Part shown: positions 7,551 to 19,386 of the stretch, one piece after another
How the letters are laid out: each line of letters begins with the position of its first letter
How positions within the stretch are numbered: the first letter of the stretch is position 1
NCBI RefSeq assembly: GCF_900108175.1
Contig: NZ_FNVO01000006.1
Location: 310,001 to 374,000 of the forward strand
Origin: Thermomonospora echinospora
GTDB taxonomy: Bacteria > Actinomycetota > Actinomycetes > Streptosporangiales > Streptosporangiaceae
Reading direction: 5' to 3'
DNA: 64,000 nucleotides
Translations under genes and position numbers: made by a program
Notes under the pieces: model-generated
What the model saw: the letters and a program-made list of their open reading frames with translations, nothing else
What the model was told of the DNA's origin: nothing
Database searches by the model: none

Positions 7551-9014
7551 TCAGGCGCCGACTCGGCGAGGCTCCGGTTCCGGTTGGGGTTGCAGGGTGG
7601 GGGCTGCAGGCTCGGTGCGCAGCACGGCGAGGGCGACGATCAATGCCAGGGCGGCCAGGCCCGCGCCGATGCCGAATGCCAGGTGGTAGCCGCCGGTCAG
7701 CGCCGCCGCGGCGGACTCGCCCTGGGCGCGCAGCCCGTCCGCCCGTCCGGCCGCCAGGGTGAGCAGGGTGGCCGAGCCGAGCGCCGCGCCGATCTGCTGG
7801 GTGGTGTTGAACAGGCCGGAGACGACCCCGGAGTCCTGCTCGGTGGCCCCGGACATGCCCAGCCCGGCCATCGAGGGCAGCGCCAGCCCGGCCCCGGCGG
7901 CCGCCAGCATCATCGGGACCAGCAGGTCCGGCACGTACCGGGCGTCCTCCGGCACCTGAGTGAGCAGCGTCAGCCCGGCGGCGATCAGCAGTAGGCCCGC
8001 CGCCAGCACGGCCCGCGCCCCGAAGCGGGCGATGAGCCGGGCGGTGACGAACAGCGTCAGGACGCCGATCACCGCGGCGATGGGGAACATCGCCCAGCCG
8101 GTCCGCGCCGCCTCATAGCCGAGGACCCGCTGCAGGTAGAGGGCCATGACGAACTGGAAGCCGAACATCCCGGCGACCACCAGAGCCTGGACCAGGTTGG
8201 CGCCGGAGACGTTGCGGGAGCGGAAGACCCGCAGCGGCAGCAGCGGCTGGGCGGCCCGGCTCTGGCGGAGCACGAAGGCGGCCAGCAGCGCCAGCGACAG
8301 CGCGCCGGTGCCCAGGGTGCGCGCCGACGTCCAGCCGTGCCGTTCGGTCTCCACGATCGCGTAGACGCCGATCATCAGCCCGCCGGTGACCAGCAGGGCG
8401 CCCAGCACGTCGGCGCCCCGGCCGAGCCCGATCCCCCGGTCGGCGACCAGCACCCGCGCCGCCAGCGTCCCGGCGAGGACCCCGATCGGCACGTTGACGA
8501 AGAAGATCCAGTGCCAGCCGAGCGCGTCGGTGAGCACGCCGCCGGCCACCAGCCCGAGCGAGGCCCCGGCGGCGCCGACGAAGCTGTAGGCGCCGATCGC
8601 CCGCATCCGCTCGCGCGGCTCGGGGAACAGCAGCACGATCATGCCCAGGCTCACCGCCGAGGCCAGCGCGCCGCCCACCCCCTGGGCGAACCGGGCGGCG
8701 ATCAGCATCGCCGGGGTGGTGGCCAGCCCGCACAGCAGCGAGGCCAGCGTGAACAGCGCCAGCCCGGCCAGGAACACGCGCTTGCGGCCGACCAGGTCGC
8801 CGAGCCGGCCGGCCAGCAGCAGCAGTCCGCCGAAGGCGATCAGGTAGGCGTTGACCACCCAGGCCAGCCCGGAGGCGGACAGGCCCAGGTCGGACTGGAC
8901 GGCCGGCAGCGCCACGGTCACGATCGTGCCGTCCAGGATGATCATCATCATTCCGGCGCAGAGCAGCACCAGGGCGAGCCGGCGGGACCGGCCGCCCGGC
9001 GGGGTCGAGGACAT
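7551..9014 (-). CDS. MFS drug-efflux transporter, DHA2 (EmrB/QacA) family
   Basis: A 487-residue transporter with about 14 hydrophobic segments. Motif A-like sequence is visible as LAGRLGDLVGRKRVF, and a motif C region as GGVLTDALGWHWIFFVNVPIG. The DHA2 family exports drugs and other amphiphiles by proton antiport. The ATG at 9014 is chosen over one 24 bases upstream because AGGAG lies at ideal spacing. A MarR regulator gene ends 87 bp upstream on the same strand, so this looks like a regulated efflux operon. Confidence 0.93.
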   Translation of the reverse strand: MSSTPPGGRSRRLALVLLCAGMMMIILDGTIVTVALPAVQSDLGLSASGLAWVVNAYLIAFGGLLLLAGRLGDLVGRKRVFLAGLALFTLASLLCGLATTPAMLIAARFAQGVGGALASAVSLGMIVLLFPEPRERMRAIGAYSFVGAAGASLGLVAGGVLTDALGWHWIFFVNVPIGVLAGTLAARVLVADRGIGLGRGADVLGALLVTGGLMIGVYAIVETERHGWTSARTLGTGALSLALLAAFVLRQSRAAQPLLPLRVFRSRNVSGANLVQALVVAGMFGFQFVMALYLQRVLGYEAARTGWAMFPIAAVIGVLTLFVTARLIARFGARAVLAAGLLLIAAGLTLLTQVPEDARYVPDLLVPMMLAAAGAGLALPSMAGLGMSGATEQDSGVVSGLFNTTQQIGAALGSATLLTLAAGRADGLRAQGESAAAALTGGYHLAFGIGAGLAALALIVALAVLRTEPAAPTLQPQPEPEPRRVGA

Positions 9015-9101
9015 GGTCGTCTCCTGTGTTCGTCGCACAGGAGAGACCGTAGCAGATAGTTTTGTTGTAGACGATCCTCTATGGATTTATCTTCTTGCGG
9101 A

Positions 9102-9596
9102 CTACTTTCGGGCCGTCCGGGCCCGTCGCACCGGCCGGCCACTCTCGGCGGGCACCGCCAGATGCCCGGCGACCAGCCGTTCCAGAGCGCTGACGAACAC
9201 CTCCCGCTCCTCCTCCGGCAGCGCCTCCAGCACCCCCCGATGGACGGCGTCCACGATCTCCACTCCCGCCCGCGCCTTGCGCGCCCCGGCCTCGGTGACC
9301 GAGACGATCCGGGCGCGCCGGTCGGTGCTGGAGGTCCGCCGCTCGGCCAGCCCTGCCTTCTCCAGGGCGTCGACCGTCACCACCATCGTGGTCTTGTCCA
9401 GATCCGCCAGTTCCGCCAGTTCCGCCTGGGTCCGCTCGGCCTCCATGGCGTGTATCAACACGCAGATGGCGCGCGGCGTGACGTCGATCTCGTCCAGCGC
9501 CGCCGCCAGCCGAGTGTGGAGCACATGGCCGGCATGGTTGAGCAGGGCGGCGAGATCGGGGACGGTACGAACCGGGGCGGCGGACGTGGTGAGCAT
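9102..9596 (-). CDS. MarR-family transcriptional regulator
   Basis: A 164-residue winged-helix protein: the recognition region TQAELAELADLDKTTMVVTVDALEKAGL and the wing RRTSSTDRRARIVSVTEAG are typical MarR. It should repress the adjacent efflux gene and itself. The ATG at 9596 is preferred because the upstream in-frame extension does not resemble the family. Related sequences GTAGATAATCTGC (near 9624) and GTAGACGATCC (near 9067) occur before this gene and before the transporter; they could be its operators, though the match is partial. Confidence 0.88.
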   Translation of the reverse strand: MLTTSAAPVRTVPDLAALLNHAGHVLHTRLAAALDEIDVTPRAICVLIHAMEAERTQAELAELADLDKTTMVVTVDALEKAGLAERRTSSTDRRARIVSVTEAGARKARAGVEIVDAVHRGVLEALPEEEREVFVSALERLVAGHLAVPAESGRPVRRARTARK

Positions 9597-9740
9597 GACA
9601 CCACGATACCCGGATCGTTCCGCTAGTAGATAATCTGCCGACGAAACCAAATCGGCCGCCCACGCGGCGCCGAGAAGGTCACGCCCGCACAATGCCCCGA
9701 GTAAGGGCATTGCGACGCGCGGGTCCGGGAGGGTGTCCCT

Positions 9741-10025
9741 TCAGGCCCCTCTCCGCGAGAGCGTCCAGGCGTCGGCGGCCGACTCGTGGCGCAGTTCGCA
9801 GAGCACGAGTTCGTCGCCGCAGGATGCCTCAACCTTCCAGAACTCGCGTTCTCCGGGGTTCTCCCAGAACGGGTCGCCGGTGTGCTGCTCGTTCCACCAG
9901 TTCCGGGTGGTGATCCAGTGCTCCAGTACGCGCAGCACGCGGTGCGGCCGCCCCCGCCATGTGAACTCGACCGGCCGCCCGCAGGCCACCACGACCTCGA
10001 TCGGATCCCCGAACACCCGCGCCAT
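9741..10025 (-). CDS. DUF6504-like small protein
   Basis: A 94-residue protein starting MARVFGDPIEVVVACGRPV, with the family-like core FTWRGRPHRVLRVLEHW. The motif-rich N-terminus fixes the start at 10025; longer upstream frames are arginine-rich noise. Such proteins are common in actinobacteria and often sit near DNA polymerase or repair genes, but not here. Function unknown. Confidence 0.7.
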   Translation of the reverse strand: MARVFGDPIEVVVACGRPVEFTWRGRPHRVLRVLEHWITTRNWWNEQHTGDPFWENPGEREFWKVEASCGDELVLCELRHESAADAWTLSRRGA

Positions 10026-10242
10026 CCGCCTGCCCCGCCTCCGAGGCCGGGACGCCCGGGACCGCCCGAGAGGGGCGTCCCGCCCGCACGGCCTCATAGC
10101 TCCGGACGAGTGCCGCACGGGGGAAGGCATGCGGCTCTCCTTCGAACATACGTTCGCAGGGCAGTCTAGGAAGCCCAGGGGCGGGGCCGCAAACACCGGC
10201 CCGACACCCGGCCCGTCGCGGTCACCCGGCCGAGGGCACCGG

Positions 10243-10491
10243 TCAGCCCAGCATGCGGGCTATCTGGTCGGCCGCGCGGGCGGGCTGCGTGACGTCCCCC
10301 ATGCCGCCCCCGGCCCATAGGTAGAACCAGCCGTCCCCGGTCGGCATGGCGACCACCATCACCTGCCGCCGGGTCACCGGGTTGGCCACGTGCAGCACCG
10401 ACTCGCCCGGCCCGGCCAGCCGCCAGCTCAGCCCACGAGCCTCAATCTCATATGCCAGCGCGGCGAGATGATGCCGCCGCGCGTCGGCCAT
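10243..10491 (-). CDS. Small hypothetical protein
   Basis: An 82-residue protein beginning MADARRHHLAALAYEIEARG and ending ADQIARMLG, with a central ANPVTRRQVMVVAMP and GDGWFYLWAGG. The composition looks like real protein of mixed alpha/beta type. The start could instead be a GTG at 10563, adding 24 residues of lower quality. I do not recognise a function. The 10026-10242 and 10564-10815 intergenic stretches hold nothing I can name. Confidence 0.55.
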   Translation of the reverse strand: MADARRHHLAALAYEIEARGLSWRLAGPGESVLHVANPVTRRQVMVVAMPTGDGWFYLWAGGGMGDVTQPARAADQIARMLG

Positions 10492-10815
10492 CTCCCGCGC
10501 CCCGACCACCGCCACCCGATCAACCGCCTCGCCTGTGCGAGCAGTCGACGCCAGGTGGCGCACCGCAAGGAAACGGCGACATTCGGTAACTCCGCCTCAA
10601 GGATGACCCGCTCACTGCCGACAAGGCACCCGGTCAAATCGATCAACCGGTCCCAACGGGACAATAGCGGTTCGGACCACGTGTTTTCGTCGTAACGCAG
10701 ACGGAGCGCGCGCCGGGCGCGTTCCCGGGATCGGCAGGCACGGGCGAACCGTCCCCAGACGGGAGATCCGTCCCGCTATGGTGGCCCTGGCCAGGCAGTC
10801 GACCCCAGGACCGAG

Positions 10816-12566
<1,751 letters not shown>

Positions 12567-12594
<28 letters not shown>

Positions 12595-13532
12595 CCGCGC
12601 ATCCACCGGTCCAGTTCGTCGAACACCTGGTCACGAGCCTGCTTGGCGGACAGCACCAGATCGTGCACCCCGCCCTCGACCCGCACCAGCGTCACATGCG
12701 GGCCGAGCCGGGGCGCCCACCGGGCGATCTGCTGCACATCCAGCACGACGTCCGCGCTGGACACCGCGGCCGCCGCGGCCCTGCCCCGGGCGCTACGGGT
12801 GGAGGCCATCACCAGCACCGGCACGTCGATGTCCAGACCCGCGTGCAGCCGCGCCTGGCCCCGCCGGATGGCCGCCAGCCAGGCCGCCCGCACCGGGAAC
12901 CCGTACAGCGGCTTCCACTCCAGGTTGAACTCCCACTCACCGTCGTGGTCGCAGTGCAGGCTGCGGGCGTACACCCCGGCCGGGGGCGCCGGCAGCTTGG
13001 CCTTCGGCCAGCGCGCCCGCAGCACCTTGGAGAACACGTCGCCCGCCACCCGGACCGCCGGGGGGATGTTCATGTCGAAGAACGGGCTGTTGAGGAACAG
13101 CCCCTGCACCAGGCCGCGCCCCGTGACCCGGTCGGCCCACAGCGCGGTGGTCAGCCCGCCGGTCGAGTGGGCGTTGACCAGCAGCACATCGTGCCCGTCC
13201 TCCTCCCGGACGATCCGCACGGCCTCGTCGATCTCGGCGAAGTACTCGCTCAGGCTGTGGACGAAGTTCGGCGTCTGGTGCGGCAGCAGCGAACGGCCGT
13301 ACTTGCGCAGGTCCAGCGCGTAGAAGTCGAACCCGCGCGCCACGTAGAAGTCGGCCAGGTGCTTCTGGAAGAAATAGTCCACGAACCCGTGCACGTACAG
13401 CACGGCCCGCCGTGACGGGTCGGTGCACCGCCGCCGCACCAGCGTGGCGACGACCTCCCCTTCGGAGTCCTTCCCCATCGGCAGCACGATCGCCTCGTAC
13501 TCGGGACCGAGCACGTCCACCGACACGTCCAC
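12567..13532 (-). CDS. Alpha/beta hydrolase (serine aminopeptidase S33 / lysophospholipase-like)
   Basis: A 321-residue soluble hydrolase. An oxyanion-type strand reads AVLYVHGFVDYFFQKHLADF. The nucleophile elbow is NAHSTGG with Ser near residue 124. A late GGVHDLVLS supplies the catalytic His near residue 298. This fits monoacylglycerol-lipase/S33 hydrolases; the substrate is unknown. No signal peptide. Its 3' end overlaps the kinase gene tail-to-tail. Confidence 0.88.
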
Positions 13533-13569
13533 AGGCAGCTCCCTCCGCGCGCGTAGGGGTCAGACTAGG

Positions 13570-15141
13570 TCACTTCACCCTTAGGACGGCGACCGGGAAG
13601 GCGTCCACGGACGTGGCGTCCTCGGAGACGACCACGTACCGGCCGCCCTGGGAGTACAGCGCCACGTCGGACGTCAGCCAGCGGAAGCGGGTCACCCCGA
13701 GGTGAGTGGCCCTGCCGTCGCGCAGTGACAGGGAGAGCAGGTCAGGAGCCCGGGGGCCGTCGACGAGGACCAGGACCCGGTCCCGCTCGGCCTGGACGGC
13801 CTCGATGTCCTCCACCCGCGTGGACCAGCGCAGCCTGCCGTCGCCGAGCCCGTACGCCTGCAGGTCGTTGCGGCCCCTGTCCTTTTGGGCCGAGGCGACG
13901 AGCAGGTCGCCCTGGACCATCAGCCCGCGGACCGGCGCGGCGTCGAAGCCGGCGTCGCTGGTGTTCAGCCGCCGGTGCCCGTCGTCGATCTCGACGGTGG
14001 CGAGGATACGGCCGCTCTGGTCGAGCGACACCACAACGTCGATCCCCCGCTGCCCTCCCTCCCGTACGTGCGCGACGGCGGGCGAGGCCGACAGCAGGGT
14101 GACGTTGGCGGAGGTGCTGCGGATCGGCACCGGGACCTCCCAGCGGGTCTTGCCGTCGGCAGGGTCCACGGCCCACAACTTCGGCGCGGCCTCCGCGCAG
14201 GTGACCTCGACCAGGAACTGGCCCGCGCCGCCGGCCACGTCGTCGAAACGGCAACGCTCGTCCGCCTGCCGCTCCCAGCTCTTCTCGCCTTCACGCAGGC
14301 CGAATCCCTGCAGCAGACGGTCGGTCTGCACGACCGCCACGTCACCGGCCACCGCCACCATGTCCGGGGTCGTCCCCCTCGGCAGGGACAGGGGCACCGT
14401 GAGCCCACCCGGCCGTCTGTACTGCTCTCTGGTCTGCGGCGGCAGCCCCCGCAGGTACTCCTCCGTCGCAGCGGCGGCCAGGTCCTTGGTCCACAATGCC
14501 CGCCCGTTCGACAGGTTGACCGCGGCGACCTGGGAGCACATGTCGTTCTCCTTGCCGTACCCGACCAGGCCGACGCCGCCGTCGGCGCCACGGCTCATCG
14601 CGCACAGCACCTGCGGGGCGGGCACGTGGTAGACCCAGCGGACGTCCCCGGTGGCCAGGTCGTAGGCCGACAGCCGGTCGAAACGGGCCCGGATCACGGT
14701 GGAGCCGTGCAGCCAGCTTCCCTCGCCCTGGACTCCGGAGGGCCGCTCCCGGGCCGCCGCCCAGGCCGTCTCCAGGACGTCGCCGTGCAGCCAGCCGAAG
14801 AGCAGCTGGCCGGGGACGACGCCCAGCAGCGCCGCGACCGCCAGCACCGGCAGGCCGAGCCTGGCCTTCAACCCGCTGACCAGCGCGACGAACGCCACCG
14901 GCACGGTGACTATCAGGGACAGGAACGACAGGGTCAGCATGAGCGTGCTGCCGCGCGGGCAGTTCCCGTAGCTGACGCCCTCGCCGCTCCCGCACGAGCC
15001 CCCGGACTCCACGCCCAGCGCATGCCAGTTGCGCACCTGCAACGTCACCGCGACGCCGAGGGCGAACGCGGCCACAAGGCCGATCGCCAGACGCTTCACC
15101 GGGACCCGGGCGAGCCGTTTTCCCGCAGACTCCGATGCCAT
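13570..15141 (-). CDS. Membrane-anchored PQQ-like beta-propeller protein
   Basis: A 523-residue protein with three N-terminal hydrophobic segments (residues about 17-37, 69-92, 95-115) and then repeated blade sequences such as YDLATGDVRWVYHVP, NLSNGRALWTKDL, GLREGEKSWERQ and DPADGKTRWEVPVP. It is a PQQ/pyrrolo-quinoline-type propeller without an enzyme domain, probably a scaffold or binding module outside the membrane. Similar proteins occur with actinobacterial Ser/Thr kinases, and a kinase lies nearby, but a link is only inference. Confidence 0.82.
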   Translation of the reverse strand: MASESAGKRLARVPVKRLAIGLVAAFALGVAVTLQVRNWHALGVESGGSCGSGEGVSYGNCPRGSTLMLTLSFLSLIVTVPVAFVALVSGLKARLGLPVLAVAALLGVVPGQLLFGWLHGDVLETAWAAARERPSGVQGEGSWLHGSTVIRARFDRLSAYDLATGDVRWVYHVPAPQVLCAMSRGADGGVGLVGYGKENDMCSQVAAVNLSNGRALWTKDLAAAATEEYLRGLPPQTREQYRRPGGLTVPLSLPRGTTPDMVAVAGDVAVVQTDRLLQGFGLREGEKSWERQADERCRFDDVAGGAGQFLVEVTCAEAAPKLWAVDPADGKTRWEVPVPIRSTSANVTLLSASPAVAHVREGGQRGIDVVVSLDQSGRILATVEIDDGHRRLNTSDAGFDAAPVRGLMVQGDLLVASAQKDRGRNDLQAYGLGDGRLRWSTRVEDIEAVQAERDRVLVLVDGPRAPDLLSLSLRDGRATHLGVTRFRWLTSDVALYSQGGRYVVVSEDATSVDAFPVAVLRVK

Positions 15142-15238
15142 GGCAGCGGCCCTCCTTCACGCGACCGCGCCGTGCGGTGCGCCGGGATTATGACGGGCCG
15201 CAGGGCCCGTCCGGCAACAGATCCCGGCCGATCGGCAC

Positions 15239-15254
15239 TGTCCGGATCCGGACA
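15239..15254. promoter_or_regulatory. 16-bp perfect palindrome upstream of the beta-propeller gene
   Basis: TGTCCGGATCCGGACA lies 98 bp before the propeller start and 29 bp past the cobN stop. It could be a repressor site for the propeller gene or part of the cobN 3' structure. No T-run follows it, so it is not an obvious terminator. Confidence 0.4.
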
Positions 15255-15282
15255 TCAACCTGGCGTCCGGGGGCCGGTCAGG

Positions 15283-18200
15283 CTACTGTCCCGCCTCCAG
15301 GTCTCCTTCGAGTTCGAGGTAGGTCGCGCGCAGCCGGTCCAGGACGGCCGGGTCCGGCTCGGCCCACAGGCCCCGGTCGGCGGCCTCCAGCAGGCGTTCG
15401 GTGATGCCGCGCAGCGCCCACGGGTTGGACCTGTTCATGAACTCGCGGTTCTCGGCGTCGAAGACGTACTCCTTGGCGAGGGTCTCGTACATCCAGTCGT
15501 CCACGACCCCGGCCGTGGCGTCGTACCCGAACAGGTAGTCCACGGTGGCGGCCAGCTCGAACGCGCCCTTGTAGCCGTGCCGCCGCATCGCCGCGATCCA
15601 GCGCGGGTTGACGACCCGGGCGCGGAACACCCGGTGCGTCTCCTCCGCCAGCGTACGGGTCCGCACCTGGTCGGGCACCGCCGAGTCGCCGACGTAGGCG
15701 GCCGGATTGGCGCCGGTCAACGACCGGACCATGGCGACCATGCCGCCGTGATACTGGAAGTAGTCGTCGGAGTCGACGATGTCGTGCTCGCGGGTGTCGG
15801 CGTTCTTGGCCGCCACCGAGATCCGCCGGAACGCGGCCTCCATGTCAGGGCGGGCCTGGCGGCCGTCCAGGCCCCGCCCGTAGGCGTAGCCGCCCCACAC
15901 CGCGTACACCTCGGCCAGGTCGTGGTCGTCGCGCCAGTTGCGGGCGTCGATCAGCGGCAGCAGCCCCGCCCCGTACACGCCCGGCTTGGAGCCGAAGATC
16001 CGGGTGGTGGCCCGCCGCCAGTCGCCGTGCCGGGCCTGGTCCTCCAGGGCGTGCGCCCGCAGGTAGTTGCGGTCGGTGGGCTCCTCCAGCGCGGCGACCG
16101 CCGCGATGGCGTCATCGAGCAGCCCGATGACGTGGGGGAACGCGTCCCGGAAGAAACCGGAGATGCGCAGCGTCACGTCGATGCGGGGCCGGCCCAGCTC
16201 CGCCAGGGGGACGACCTCGAAGCCGGTGACCCGGCGGGAGGCGTCGTCCCACACCGGGCGGCAGCCGATCAGCGCCAGCACCTCGGCGATGTCGTCGCCC
16301 TGGGTGCGCATCGCGCTGGTCCCCCAGACGGTCAGGCCCACGCTGGAGGGGTACTCGCCGGTGTCGTCCAGGTGCCGCTTGATCAGCGAGTCGGCCAGCG
16401 CGACGCCGACGTCCCAGGCGTTGCGGGACGGGATCGCCTTGGGATCCACGGAGTAGAAGTTGCGGCCGGTCGGCAGCACGTTGACCAGCCCGCGGGTGGG
16501 CGAGCCGGACGGCCCGGCGGGGACGTGGCCACCGTCGAGGGCGTGCAGCACCGCGTCGATCTCCCCGGAGGTGGCCGCCAGCCGGGGGACCAGTTCCCCT
16601 GAGGCGAAGCGCAGCAGGTCCTCCATCCACTGGCCGGGCGCCTCCAGCACCCTGCCGCAGACCTCGTCGAGGATGGGCGCGGAGGTGTCCCAGTCGTGCT
16701 CCTCCATGGCCTCGACGACTGCGCGGGCCAGCCCCTCCAGGATGTCGACGACGTCGGAGGCGGTGCGCGGCGGCTCGGGCCAGCGGGCGTGGTGGACGGC
16801 GAGCCGGTACGGGACGGGGATCGTCCCCGGCGGGGCGGTGTCGGGGTTCTCCTCGCCGTCCGGGCCGGGCCGGATGTGCACCCTGCGGCCGGGCTCGGTC
16901 AGCAGTTCCTTCTCGTCCACGTCGTACATACGGGCCAGCAGGGCGCGCAGGCCGGGGAACGCCCCGGCCTGGCCGCCCCAGACCTGGGTGGCGCGCAGGA
17001 CCGCCAGGATCAGGTTGACGCGGGCCTCGCCCTCGGGCGCCTGGCCGAGGATGTGCAGCCCGTCGCGGATCTGCACGTCCTTGATCTCGCACAGGTAGCC
17101 GTCGACGTGCAGCAGGAAGTCGTCGAACTCCTCCTCGCCCGGCATCTCCTCGGTGTGCAGGTCGTGGTGGAGCTGCGCGGCCTGGATCAGCGTCCAGATC
17201 TGTGCCCGTACCGCCGGGAGCTTGGCCGGGTCGAGCGCCTGCACGGTGGCGTACTCGTCCAGCAGTTGCTCCAGCTTGGCCAGGTCGCCGTAGGTGTCGG
17301 CGCGGGCCATCGGCGGCACCAGGTGGTCGACGACGGTGGCGTGCCCGCGCCGCTTGGCCTGGGTGCCCTCACCGGGGTCGTTGACGATGAACGGGTAGAC
17401 CAGCGGGAGGTCGCCGAGCACCGCGTCGGGCGCGCAGCCGGCGGCCAGCCCCAGCCCCTTGCCCGGCAGCCACTCCAGCGTGCCGTGCTTGCCCAGGTGG
17501 ATCACCGCGTCCGCGCCGAACTCGGCGTCCAGCCAGCGGTAGGCGGCCAGGTAGTGGTGGGACGGCGGCAGGTCCGGGTCGTGGTAGATCGCGATCGGGT
17601 TCTCCCCGAAGCCCCGGGGCGGCTGGATCATCAGCACCACGTTGCCGAACCGCAGCGCGGCCAGCACGATGTCCTCTGATTCTCCTGAGGTGTCCACGTA
17701 CAGCTCGCCGGGCGGCTCGCCCCAATGCTCCCGGATGCCCTCGCGCAGCTCGTCCGGCAGGGCGGCGAACCACTGCTCGTAGGTCTTCAGGGGGACGCGG
17801 GCGGGCGCCTGCCGCAGTTGCTCCTCGGTCAGCCACTCCACGTCGTGGCCACCCGCCGCAATCAGCGCATGGATGAGGGCGTCGCCGCTGCCGGGGTCCT
17901 GCCAGAGGGTGTGGTCGTCGCCGAGGTCGTAGCCCGCCTCGGCCATGCGGCGCAGTAGCCGCACCGCCGAGGTGGGAGTGTCCAGCCCGACGGCGTTGCC
18001 CACCCGCGAGTGCTTGGTCGGGTACGACGACAGCACGACGGCGACGCGGCGTTCGGCGGCGGGCCGGTGCCGCAGCCTGGCGTGCCGCACCGCGATCCCG
18101 GCGACCCGCGCGGCCCGCTCTGGATCGGCCTCGTACACGGGGATGCCGTCGGGGCCCTCCTCCTTGAACGAGAACGGCACCGAGATCAGTCGGCCGTCGA

Positions 18201-19032
18201 ACTCGGGGATCGCCACCTGCATCGCCGCGTCCATCGGCGACAGCGCCGCGTCCGACGCCTCCCACGTCGCCCTGGAGGTGGTCAGGCACAGCCCCTGGAT
18301 CACCGGCACGTCCAGCGCGGCCAGCGCCCCGGCGTCCCAGGCGTCCTCGTCGCCCCCCGCGCCGGCCGCCGAGGCGACCGCGCCGCCGGCCGCCAGCACC
18401 GTCGCGACCAGCGCGTCGGCCCGGCCCAGCAGGTCCAGCAGCCCCTGGTCGGCGCCGCGCAGGGAGCCGCAGAAGACCGGCAGCGCGTTGCCGCCGCGCC
18501 GCTCGACGGCCTCGCACAGCGTCTCCACGAACGCGGTGTTGCCCGACAGCTCGTGCGCCCGGTAGAAGACCACTCCCACCGTGGGCCTGCCGTCGTGCCA
18601 GGGCCGCTCGCCGTGCACCCCGTACGAGGGCATCGCGACCGGCGGCTCGAACCCCTCGCCGGTCAGTAGCACCGTGTCCGACAGGAAACGGGCCAGCTCC
18701 CGCAGGTTGGCCACCCCGCCCTCGCGCAGGTAGTCCAGCGCCTCGGCGGCGACCCCCGCCGGAACGGTCGACAGCGCCATCAGCTCGGCGTCCGGGTCGG
18801 CCTCCCCGCCCAGCAGAACGAGCGGCAGCCCGGTGGCCCGCAGCGCCTCGATCCCCTCCGGCCACGTCTTGCGGCCCCCCAGCAGCCGGACGACCACCAC
18901 GTCCACGCCCTCGGTCAGCGCGGGCAGCTCCGTAGGCTCCACCCGCACCGGATTGGCGGTCACATACCCGGCCCGCGCCGCGCGGGCGGCGAGCAGCTCG
19001 GTGTCGGCCGTGGACAGCAGCAGTACGCGCAT
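15283..19032 (-). CDS. cobN: Cobaltochelatase subunit CobN
   Basis: A 1249-residue protein of the CobN/magnesium-chelatase H family at the usual length. Family sequence is continuous, for example DAVIHLGKHGTLEWLPGK, LPLVYPFIVNDPGEGTQAKR and RNAWDVGVALADSLIKRHL. It is the large subunit that binds hydrogenobyrinate a,c-diamide and cobalt in the aerobic B12 pathway, with an ATPase pair of the ChlI/D type (one is at the window start). The ATG at 19032 is chosen for its GGGGGAGG ribosome-binding site; a longer reading frame runs back through the riboswitch. Confidence 0.97.
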   Translation of the reverse strand: MRVLLLSTADTELLAARAARAGYVTANPVRVEPTELPALTEGVDVVVVRLLGGRKTWPEGIEALRATGLPLVLLGGEADPDAELMALSTVPAGVAAEALDYLREGGVANLRELARFLSDTVLLTGEGFEPPVAMPSYGVHGERPWHDGRPTVGVVFYRAHELSGNTAFVETLCEAVERRGGNALPVFCGSLRGADQGLLDLLGRADALVATVLAAGGAVASAAGAGGDEDAWDAGALAALDVPVIQGLCLTTSRATWEASDAALSPMDAAMQVAIPEFDGRLISVPFSFKEEGPDGIPVYEADPERAARVAGIAVRHARLRHRPAAERRVAVVLSSYPTKHSRVGNAVGLDTPTSAVRLLRRMAEAGYDLGDDHTLWQDPGSGDALIHALIAAGGHDVEWLTEEQLRQAPARVPLKTYEQWFAALPDELREGIREHWGEPPGELYVDTSGESEDIVLAALRFGNVVLMIQPPRGFGENPIAIYHDPDLPPSHHYLAAYRWLDAEFGADAVIHLGKHGTLEWLPGKGLGLAAGCAPDAVLGDLPLVYPFIVNDPGEGTQAKRRGHATVVDHLVPPMARADTYGDLAKLEQLLDEYATVQALDPAKLPAVRAQIWTLIQAAQLHHDLHTEEMPGEEEFDDFLLHVDGYLCEIKDVQIRDGLHILGQAPEGEARVNLILAVLRATQVWGGQAGAFPGLRALLARMYDVDEKELLTEPGRRVHIRPGPDGEENPDTAPPGTIPVPYRLAVHHARWPEPPRTASDVVDILEGLARAVVEAMEEHDWDTSAPILDEVCGRVLEAPGQWMEDLLRFASGELVPRLAATSGEIDAVLHALDGGHVPAGPSGSPTRGLVNVLPTGRNFYSVDPKAIPSRNAWDVGVALADSLIKRHLDDTGEYPSSVGLTVWGTSAMRTQGDDIAEVLALIGCRPVWDDASRRVTGFEVVPLAELGRPRIDVTLRISGFFRDAFPHVIGLLDDAIAAVAALEEPTDRNYLRAHALEDQARHGDWRRATTRIFGSKPGVYGAGLLPLIDARNWRDDHDLAEVYAVWGGYAYGRGLDGRQARPDMEAAFRRISVAAKNADTREHDIVDSDDYFQYHGGMVAMVRSLTGANPAAYVGDSAVPDQVRTRTLAEETHRVFRARVVNPRWIAAMRRHGYKGAFELAATVDYLFGYDATAGVVDDWMYETLAKEYVFDAENREFMNRSNPWALRGITERLLEAADRGLWAEPDPAVLDRLRATYLELEGDLEAGQ

Positions 19033-19078
19033 CGGGCGCCTCCCCCGGGGTTCCGCGCCCCGGCATCGAGTGAAGCGG

Positions 19079-19240
19079 TCGGCGACGGCGGGCAGTCTCC
19101 TGGCTCCCGGATCACCGCGTCTCCCCCGGCCTTCCAGCGTCACCGCCGTGGCCACCTGCGGGGGAACGCTCCCCGGTCACAGTTGCGGGACAGCCCCGGA
19201 TTCTCACCGGGTTCCTCCCCTGCCGTCGCCCGGCAGTCTA
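19079..19240 (-). promoter_or_regulatory. Cobalamin (B12) riboswitch upstream of cobN
   Basis: On the minus strand the core GGTGAGAATCCGGGGC is followed by TGTCCCGCAACTGTGACC and the full B12 box AGCCAGGAGACTGCC (about 19092-19106). The ends GGCGACGGC and GCCGTCGCC can pair as P1. It ends about 50 nt before the cobN start, so it should switch cobN off when B12 is plentiful. Confidence 0.95.
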
Positions 19241-19386
19241 GGCAACACCGGCCCGCAGTGGCCCGCCGGGGCAGGGCGCGTCCTGCGACCGGTCACCCAC
19301 CCGTGGCACCGCGCACAGAGAGCGGAGCATGAACCCGGCCGCTGCCCCGGGTCATTTCGTCACCCCCGGTCCCTACAGTGCGGAGC

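Noticed and set aside
13885-16602. A long plus-strand open frame (about 905 codons) opposite the beta-propeller and cobN genes
   Set aside because: It is the antisense shadow of well-conserved genes; its translation is Gly/Arg/Val/Gln-rich with no domain.
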